The position numbers were made by a program, and so were the translations under genes. The notes beneath the pieces were generated by a model. The model was not told the DNA's origin. It searched no databases and saw only the letters and a list, made by a program, of their open reading frames with translations. From CAYFVR01 sp046541515 (GTDB taxonomy: Bacteria > Desulfobacterota > Desulfobacteria > Desulfobacterales > Desulfococcaceae), in NCBI GenBank assembly GCA_046541515.1, contig JBKHDD010000192.1, positions 1 through 9,043 of the forward strand: a stretch of DNA of 9,043 nt, given 5' to 3'. This document shows positions 4,724-9,043 of this stretch, one piece after another (position 1 is the stretch's first letter; the number at the start of each line of letters is the position of its first letter).

Positions 4724-5743
4724 ATGGACCCGTTGACCCAAGGCGTCGTGGGGGCCGTCTTCGCCGGCGGGCTGGCCCCTCGGGAGCAAACCCGGATGGC
4801 GGCGATCATCGGCTTTTTGACCGGGATGCTGGCCGATTTGGACGTGGTCATCACCCGCGCCGACGATCCCATGTTTTCGTTGCTCATTCATCGCCATTTT
4901 ACCCATGCGCTGGTTTTCATCCCGGTTGGCGGCCTGATCGGCGCGCTCCTGCTGTGGCCGTTTTTCCGAAACCGGCTCCCGTTTGTTCGGCTGCTGATGT
5001 TTTCCACCGCCGGATACGCCACCGCCGGGATCATCGACGCCTGCACCAGTTACGGCACCTATTTGTATTGGCCGCTTTCGGACCGGCGCGTGGCCTGGGA
5101 CCTGATTTCCATCATTGATCCGGTGTTTACCGGGGGCCTGCTGATCGCCCTGCTGGTGGCGGCGATTCGACGGCGGCCCCAGGCGGCCCGCTCCGGCGTT
5201 CTGTTTATGCTGATCTACCTGAGCCTCGGCATGGTTCAGCGGGATCGGGCCGCGGCGGCGCTTCGGGAAGTGGCCGAGGTGCGCGGACACGCCGCGGAAC
5301 GAATCGCCGCCAAGCCCAGCCTGTTCAACCTGTTGCTGTGGCGGGGGCTTTATGAAGCCGGGGACGAGATTCATGTGGACGCGATCCGCGTCGGCTTCGG
5401 CCTCCCCGAAGTGTATCCCGGCGGCCGCGCCAAAAAATTTGATCCCGCGGAGTTGCCCGAGGGAATTCCGCCGGATTCCGCCCAGGCCCGCGACATCGAA
5501 CGATTCGTCCATTTCTCCGACCGCTGGGTGGCCCGCCATCCCGATCAACCCGATCTGCTGGGGGATTTGCGCTACGGCGCGCTGCCGGACAGCGTCTATC
5601 CCATCTGGGGCATTCGGCTGAATCCCGACCGGCCCGAACTTCATGCGCCCTTTGTTCACCTGCGCGAGGCCGACCGGGAGATGCTGGCGACGTTCATCCG
5701 GATGGTCGGCGGACGATCTCGCCAAAAAAAGGAGGCGTCATGA
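4724..5743 (+). CDS. YdjM/DUF457-like membrane-bound metal-dependent hydrolase
   Basis: This 339-aa protein has AGGAG (4715-4719) four bases before the ATG. The first 170 residues are the membrane part of the YdjM (DUF457, 'inner membrane metal-dependent hydrolase') family. MDPLTQGVVGA starts it, GMLADLDVVI (34-43) supplies two Asp, HRHFTHAL (56-63) supplies the H-R-x-F-T-H signature, and DACTSYGTYLYWPLSDRR (105-122) with SIIDP (129-133) completes it. There are about four or five hydrophobic helices. Residues 171-339 form a soluble domain with NLLLWRGLYE and a WGIRLNP end, as in the longer members of this family. In the members I recall, a His follows the GYAT at 97-100; here it is Ala101. 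The substrate is unknown. The ATGA overlap with the next gene shows translational coupling to the DUF1475 protein. Confidence 0.87.
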   Translation: MDPLTQGVVGAVFAGGLAPREQTRMAAIIGFLTGMLADLDVVITRADDPMFSLLIHRHFTHALVFIPVGGLIGALLLWPFFRNRLPFVRLLMFSTAGYATAGIIDACTSYGTYLYWPLSDRRVAWDLISIIDPVFTGGLLIALLVAAIRRRPQAARSGVLFMLIYLSLGMVQRDRAAAALREVAEVRGHAAERIAAKPSLFNLLLWRGLYEAGDEIHVDAIRVGFGLPEVYPGGRAKKFDPAELPEGIPPDSAQARDIERFVHFSDRWVARHPDQPDLLGDLRYGALPDSVYPIWGIRLNPDRPELHAPFVHLREADREMLATFIRMVGGRSRQKKEAS

Positions 5744-6081
5744 ACCGAACCGGAGAAATTTTGGTGATCATTGGCCTGGCCATTCTGGGGCTGGTCTGCG
5801 CGTACGCCATGGTCGCGGGCGACATCTTGGCGGAAGGCGGCCGCATTTTGGACATGCCCTGGGGCGTGGCCCTGTTTGTGGATATCTATCTCGGGTTCCT
5901 GCTGTTTTCGGGTTGGGTGCTCTATCGGGAACGATCCAAGGCCGCAGCCGCAATCTGGATCGGGTTCATTCTAATGGGGGGAAATCTGGTGACTTGCGTG
6001 TACGTCATCCGCGCGTTCCGCACGGCTGGGGGGAGTTGGGATCGCTTCTGGCTGGGCGCGAGGGGCGACCGGCCCGAGTGA
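5740..6081 (+). CDS. DUF1475 family membrane protein
   Basis: This 113-aa protein starts within the stop of the YdjM-like gene (ATGA), with AAGGAGG five bases upstream inside that gene. Hydrophobic segments lie at about residues 6-28, 41-61 and 68-92. The core MPWGVALFVDIYLGFLLF (39-56), then GWVLYRERSKA and IGFILMGGNLVTCVYVI, matches what I know of DUF1475: an Asp in the second helix followed by Y-L-G-F, and a G-N-x-x-T-C motif in the third. The family has no established function. Coupling to the YdjM-like hydrolase suggests a shared membrane role, but that is inference from position only. The C-terminus after residue 95 is polar. Confidence 0.82.
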   Translation: MNRTGEILVIIGLAILGLVCAYAMVAGDILAEGGRILDMPWGVALFVDIYLGFLLFSGWVLYRERSKAAAAIWIGFILMGGNLVTCVYVIRAFRTAGGSWDRFWLGARGDRPE

Positions 6082-6095
6082 CCCGAGTGATCGGA

Positions 6096-6139
6096 TCGAT
6101 CGGCGCAAACCGATTCCGCCGATTGACAGCCAAATTTTT
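6096..6139 (+). terminator. Possible terminator after the DUF1475 gene
   Basis: Ten positions pair (6096-6105 with 6117-6126, nine canonical plus one G-U) around an eleven-base loop. A T5 run follows at 6135-6139, eight bases after the stem, which is further than usual. The right arm overlaps the TTGACA of the promoter proposed for the next operon, so termination and initiation would share DNA here. Confidence 0.3.
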
Positions 6140-6150
6140 CTCCTTACCAT
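6123..6150 (+). promoter_or_regulatory. Candidate sigma-70 promoter for the 6359-9043 operon
   Basis: A perfect -35 TTGACA (6123-6128) is followed after 16 bases by TACCAT (6145-6150, four of six matches to TATAAT). The surrounding 80 bases are much more A+T-rich than the genes. A TTACC (6144-6148) and GGTAA (6164-6168) pair and a TTTTTCGA (6178-6185) with TCGAAAAA (6189-6196) pair follow within the first 50 bases and could be operator or leader elements. The start site would lie near 6157, giving a leader of about 200 bases that includes repeat copy B. Confidence 0.4.
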
Positions 6151-6254
6151 CTTGAACCAGGTAGGTAAAGCAAAAAGTTTTTCGAAGGTCGAAAAAAATG
6201 GTATGGTCAGTTAATCGCCATTCAATCCCAATGTCGTTCACTAGGAGATAAAAT

Positions 6255-6312
6255 GTAGGGGCGTATCGCATACGCCCTTGGGCAGCCTGCCAAGACCGTG
6301 CATTTTAAATCC
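6255..6312 (+). repeat. GTAGGGGCG palindromic repeat, copy B
   Basis: GTAGGGGCG opens an eight-pair stem, GGGCGTAT (6259-6266) with ATACGCCC (6270-6277), loop CGC. A second hairpin follows, CTTGG-G-CAG (6277-6285) with CTG-CCAAG (6287-6294), then AAATCC and AAAACGG (6318-6324). It is the opposite-strand homologue of copy A, and lies in the leader of the 53-aa protein gene. Similarity continues weakly on both sides (for example CAATGTCGTT at 6229-6238). Confidence 0.65.
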
Positions 6313-6358
6313 CCAAGAAAACGGCATTGCACTGCTCGCAAACATCGGGAGGTGCATC

Positions 6359-6520
6359 ATGGCCGACGCGAAATACAAGCACGTAACGGACGAAAACGGC
6401 AAGGATTACTATTGTCCCACCGAAGAGAAGCCCAAGGAAGAGACGCCCGAGGACTTGGGGGAATGCGTGGACGGCGACGCCACCCGCCGCTATTCCGGCA
6501 ATATCGATGTGGAGTCCTGA
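6359..6520 (+). CDS. Small two-cysteine acidic protein of unknown function (53 aa)
   Basis: The ATG at 6359 has GGGAGG (6347-6352) six bases upstream. The open frame extends further upstream, but only through repeat and leader sequence, so the short start is preferred. The product is hydrophilic and acidic. A lysine-rich N-terminus with D-E-N-G-K-D-Y-Y-C-P (Cys19) is followed by a charged linker (TEEKPKEETPEDLGE), a second cysteine (36) and the end RRYSGNIDV. There is no signal peptide or membrane helix. The two cysteines are 17 residues apart and could form a disulfide or bind a metal only together with a partner. Its stop is three bases before the start of the ADP-ribosylglycohydrolase-like gene, so the two are almost certainly translated from one mRNA. 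I recognise no family. Confidence 0.75.
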   Translation: MADAKYKHVTDENGKDYYCPTEEKPKEETPEDLGECVDGDATRRYSGNIDVES

Positions 6521-6523
6521 TCC

Positions 6524-7579
6524 ATGACGCGTTCCTCCCCGGCGGTCGCCCCCGGTTCCGCCCACCGGCCCGAAACGGTTGACGGACCGGATCGGGCGGC
6601 CGGGGCGCTCTACGGCCTCTACGTCGGCGACGCCTTGGCCATGCCGGTCCACTGGATTTACGACCGGGCCAAGCTGGTGGAGCAGTACGGCCGGGTGACC
6701 GATTACATGGCCCCCCGCCCGGACCATCCCGACAGCATTTTGTGGCGTTCCCATTACGAGGCGCCGAACGAAAAAGGCGAGATTCTCCACGACCAGGCCC
6801 CCTACTGGGGCCGGAAGAACGTTCATTACCACCGATTTCTCCAGCCCGGCGAAAACACCCTCAATCTCCAGCTCTGCTCCCTGCTGATCGAATCGCTGAA
6901 CGACCGGGGCGGATACGACGCGGACGACTGGCTTTCCCGCTACATCGACTTTATGACGACGCCGGGAAATCACCGGGACACCTACGTCGAGGAATATCAC
7001 CGCGCCTTTTTCACCCGCTACGCCCAGGGATATCCGACCCGGAAGTGCGGCATTCCGGAGAAGCACATCAGCGGTTTGATCGGTCTCGTCCCCATTCTGG
7101 TCTTCCACCGGGACCGGCCGGATCGGGCCCGGGAAGCGGCCCTGGAACACATGAAGCTGACCCACCGCGGCGAAAAGATGGAACGGGCCGCCCGCTTCCT
7201 GTTCGACATTCTGCTTCCGGTGCTGGGCGGAGACGACCTGCGGGGAACGCTGGAGGCGGCCATCGACCGACAGGACAATCCCTACTACGGCCACTCCTTC
7301 CGCAAATGGCTGGACCAACCGGACGAGTGGATCGTAGGGGCGCGGGTGAGTTCCGCCTGCTACGTTCCGGAGTCGGTTCCGGCGGTGATCTATCTGGCGC
7401 TGAAATACCACGATCGGCCGGAGGACGGGCTGATCGCCAACACCAATCTGGGCGGGGAAAACGCGGCCCGGGGCGCGGTGCTGGGCGCCCTGCTCGGGGC
7501 CGGCAATGGACTGGGCGGCCTGCCGGAACGCTGGGTGACCGGCCTGAAAACCCCGCCGCCGGAGTTGCGTTCCATCTGA
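6524..7579 (+). CDS. ADP-ribosylglycohydrolase-fold protein with altered metal-site motifs
   Basis: This 351-aa protein has GGAG (6511-6514) nine bases before the ATG. After about 22 variable residues the ADP-ribosylglycohydrolase (DraG/ARH) layout follows: GALYGLYVGDALAMPVHW (27-44), a helix after 109, AALEHMKLTH (205-214), SSACYVPESVPAVIYLAL (276-293) and ANTNLGGENAARGAVLGALLGA (305-326). In canonical enzymes the T-D-D-T segment and the G-G-D-T-D segment bind two Mg or Mn ions. Here these places read QPGENTLNLQL (107-117) and NLGGENAARG (308-317), so several acidic ligands are replaced. It may be a subgroup with other chemistry, or a non-catalytic binding protein; it is cytoplasmic (no signal). 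It is cotranscribed with the 53-aa protein and, 31 bases on, the chalcone-isomerase-like gene. Confidence 0.85.
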   Translation: MTRSSPAVAPGSAHRPETVDGPDRAAGALYGLYVGDALAMPVHWIYDRAKLVEQYGRVTDYMAPRPDHPDSILWRSHYEAPNEKGEILHDQAPYWGRKNVHYHRFLQPGENTLNLQLCSLLIESLNDRGGYDADDWLSRYIDFMTTPGNHRDTYVEEYHRAFFTRYAQGYPTRKCGIPEKHISGLIGLVPILVFHRDRPDRAREAALEHMKLTHRGEKMERAARFLFDILLPVLGGDDLRGTLEAAIDRQDNPYYGHSFRKWLDQPDEWIVGARVSSACYVPESVPAVIYLALKYHDRPEDGLIANTNLGGENAARGAVLGALLGAGNGLGGLPERWVTGLKTPPPELRSI

Positions 7580-7610
7580 AGAATCGCATTTTTCCCCAAG
7601 GAGATTCCCC

Positions 7611-8213
7611 ATGATCCAAACCGAATTGCGCATCGATACGGCGCTATGGATGTTGATGTTTTTCTTTACGGTGTTTTTCTTTGGCGGGTTTGGCGGGGCC
7701 ACGCTGGCCTCGGTGGATGGAAACGACGGGCCGTTCGAGCCCCGCTTCGCCGTGGCCGACTGGAATCTGGAGCTGACCGGGACCGGGATCATCCGCTATC
7801 TGGGATTGTTCAAGGTTTCCGAGGTGGCGCTGTACATGCCCGCCGAAGTTCCGGCCGACCAGGTGCTGAAAACGGACACGCCGAGGCGGTTGGAGGTTCG
7901 CTACTTTCGTGATTTAAAAAAAGACGACTTCGTGAAATCGACCCGGGTCTGGATTCGGAAAAACGTCTCCGAGGGGGAATACAAGACGCTGGAGCCCAAG
8001 ATCGAGCGGCTCAACGCGCTGTACGAAGACGTGAAGGAAGGCGATCGCTACGGGCTGACCTACGTGCCGGGAAAGGGAACCACCCTGGACCTGAACGGCC
8101 GGGAAATCGGCGCCGTTTCCGGCGGCGATTTCGCCCGGGCGCTGTTTTCCATCTGGCTGGGAGACGAGCCGGTGGAAGACGGACTGCCCGGCGAACTCCT
8201 GGGGCGCGCGTGA
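7611..8213 (+). CDS. Exported chalcone isomerase-like protein
   Basis: This 200-aa protein has AAGGAG (7598-7603) seven bases before the ATG. Residues 11-33 are a hydrophobic signal sequence (LWMLMFFFTVFFFGGFGGA), so the mature part is probably periplasmic or anchored. The remainder fits the bacterial chalcone-isomerase-like domain (Chalcone_3 type). LELTGTGIIRYLGLFKVSEVALYMP (53-77) comes first, then a RRLEVRYFRDLKKDDF segment (92-107), YVPGKGT (151-157), LNGREIG (161-167) and FARALFSIWLGDEPV (174-188). Plant homologues isomerise chalcones, and related folds bind fatty acids. The bacterial exported group has no proven substrate, so enzyme activity should not be assumed. It lies between the ADP-ribosylglycohydrolase-like gene and a sugar-type transporter in one operon. 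Confidence 0.88.
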   Translation: MIQTELRIDTALWMLMFFFTVFFFGGFGGATLASVDGNDGPFEPRFAVADWNLELTGTGIIRYLGLFKVSEVALYMPAEVPADQVLKTDTPRRLEVRYFRDLKKDDFVKSTRVWIRKNVSEGEYKTLEPKIERLNALYEDVKEGDRYGLTYVPGKGTTLDLNGREIGAVSGGDFARALFSIWLGDEPVEDGLPGELLGRA

Positions 8214-8228
8214 TCCGGAAAGACTCTT

Positions 8229-9043
8229 ATGGCCGACCGCATTCCCCTTCTCCAAAAAATCGCCTACGCCGCCCCGGCCTTCGCCCTGGCGGTGGTGGGC
8301 ATTCCCGTCTACGTCTACCTTCCCAAGTTTTACACCGACGTGGTGGGCGTCCACATCACCGCCCTGGGCTACATTCTCCTGGCCGTGCGTCTGTTCGACG
8401 CCGTCACCGATCCCGCCCTGGGATTGTTGTCGGACCGAACCGACACCCGCTACGGCCGCCGCCGCCCCTACATCGTCGGCGGTTCCCTGCTGCTGGCCGG
8501 TTCCATCCTGTTTTTATTCAATCCTCCCATGATGGGCCGAACCGCAGAGACGGTCTGGTTCTCCGTCGGCGTTTTCTCCCTGTTTCTGTTCTGGACGGTG
8601 GTCACCGTGCCCTACGAAAGCCTGGGGCCGGAAATCACCTTCAACTACCACGAGCGGACGACGCTGTTCGGCATGAGGGACGGCGCCCTGATCGCCGGAA
8701 CACTGGCGGCGGCCTCCGCCCCGGCCATCATCGACGCGGCGCTGGGCCTGCCCGACACCGGGGATGGCGAGCGGACCGCGTTTTTTTGGATGTCGGCGAT
8801 TTACGCGCCGCTGGTGATCGCCTCCTGCGTCTGGTGCGTCTTCGCGGTGCGGGAGCTGCCCCGTTCCGAAGGCCGAAGCTGGAGCGGATTGATTTCCGGC
8901 TATCGGCAGGTGTTCCAAAACCGGCCGTTCGTGATTTTGCTCGTCGCCTACACCGTGAGCGCCGTGGGCAGCAATCTGCCGGCCACGTTGATTTTGTACT
9001 ACGTGGAATACGTGCTGGAGTCGGACAAGGCCGATTTCTTCCT
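8229..9043 (+). CDS. GPH/MelB-type MFS transporter, 3' end cut by window
   Basis: The frame is open from the ATG at 8229, 15 bases after the previous stop, to the window edge (271 complete codons). The ribosome binding site is weak (GGAAAG, 8217-8222). Many hydrophobic helices are visible. The family signature follows the second helix: RLFDAVTDPALGLLSDR (54-70), then TDTRYGRRRPYI (71-82). This is the Asp-bearing helix and R-x-G-R-R-R-P loop of glycoside-pentoside-hexuronide:cation symporters such as MelB. VPYESLGPEI (127-136) is the usual fourth-helix motif. It is an inner-membrane cation-coupled symporter. Substrates of this family range from sugars to other small organics, and nothing here fixes one. 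About 40% of a typical family length (near 450 aa) is missing beyond the window. Confidence 0.9.
   Translation, partial: MADRIPLLQKIAYAAPAFALAVVGIPVYVYLPKFYTDVVGVHITALGYILLAVRLFDAVTDPALGLLSDRTDTRYGRRRPYIVGGSLLLAGSILFLFNPPMMGRTAETVWFSVGVFSLFLFWTVVTVPYESLGPEITFNYHERTTLFGMRDGALIAGTLAAASAPAIIDAALGLPDTGDGERTAFFWMSAIYAPLVIASCVWCVFAVRELPRSEGRSWSGLISGYRQVFQNRPFVILLVAYTVSAVGSNLPATLILYYVEYVLESDKADFF

Noticed and set aside
4568..5725. Minus-strand 385-codon frame opposite the YdjM-like gene
   Set aside because: Composition is rich in Gln, Gly and Arg with no domain, and the plus strand carries a clear family match with a ribosome binding site.
6005..6271. Minus-strand 88-codon frame in the A+T-rich leader, considered as a gene remnant
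   Set aside because: It starts inside the repeat stem, ends inside the DUF1475 gene and resembles no known family.
7334..7342. Another GTAGGGGCG occurrence, considered as a third repeat copy
   Set aside because: It lies within the ARH-like coding sequence (encoding V-G-A), has no matching CGCCC stem and none of the flanking repeat blocks.
6305..7792. Long (495-codon) open frame on the minus strand opposite the ARH-like gene
   Set aside because: It is antisense to three well-supported plus-strand genes, lacks a good ribosome binding site and has no recognisable domain; open antisense frames are expected in G+C-rich DNA.

Overview
The window is G+C-rich bacterial DNA with strong AGGAGG-type ribosome binding sites, a signal-peptide-bearing BON-domain protein and several membrane proteins. 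This fits a Gram-negative bacterium. The gene mix (DUF5658, BON repeats, sll1863-type coiled coil, DUF1475, chalcone-isomerase-like protein, GPH transporter) is compatible with a Desulfobacterota-like or other proteobacterial genome, but no lineage marker is present, so the taxonomy is only a guess.

Layout. (1) At 1-979 a truncated multi-pass membrane protein on the minus strand is divergent from a DUF5658 membrane protein. (2) At 980-2736 a structured leader precedes a GTG-started secreted protein made of six tandem BON domains. (3) At 2737-3606 a long nested hairpin, a doubtful proline-rich ORF and two more hairpins lie in a convergent spacer. (4) At 3607-4243 (minus) a 91-aa acidic unknown and an sll1863-type coiled-coil stress protein are separated by an intrinsic terminator. 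(5) At 4244-4723 there is no gene; it holds a 148-bp interrupted palindrome, a GGGTT-rich tract and a good intrinsic terminator facing the next gene. (6) At 4724-6081 a YdjM-like (DUF457) membrane hydrolase is coupled by an ATGA overlap to a DUF1475 membrane protein. (7) At 6082-6358 an A+T-rich promoter/leader holds a second copy of the same palindromic repeat. (8) At 6359-9043 a tightly packed plus-strand operon encodes a 53-aa two-cysteine protein, an unusual ADP-ribosylglycohydrolase-family protein, an exported chalcone-isomerase-like protein and a truncated GPH/MelB-type transporter.

The most interesting points are two. First, two diverged, oppositely oriented copies of one palindromic repeat bracket the YdjM-DUF1475 pair; they match at 44 of 58 aligned positions, with compensatory stem changes. 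Second, the ADP-ribosylglycohydrolase-like protein carries Gly-Glu-Asn where the family normally has its metal-binding Asp clusters, and it is encoded with a small unknown protein. No CRISPR array, tRNA, rRNA, transposase or phage gene was seen. Coding is otherwise ordinary, and no defence or mobile system could be demonstrated.
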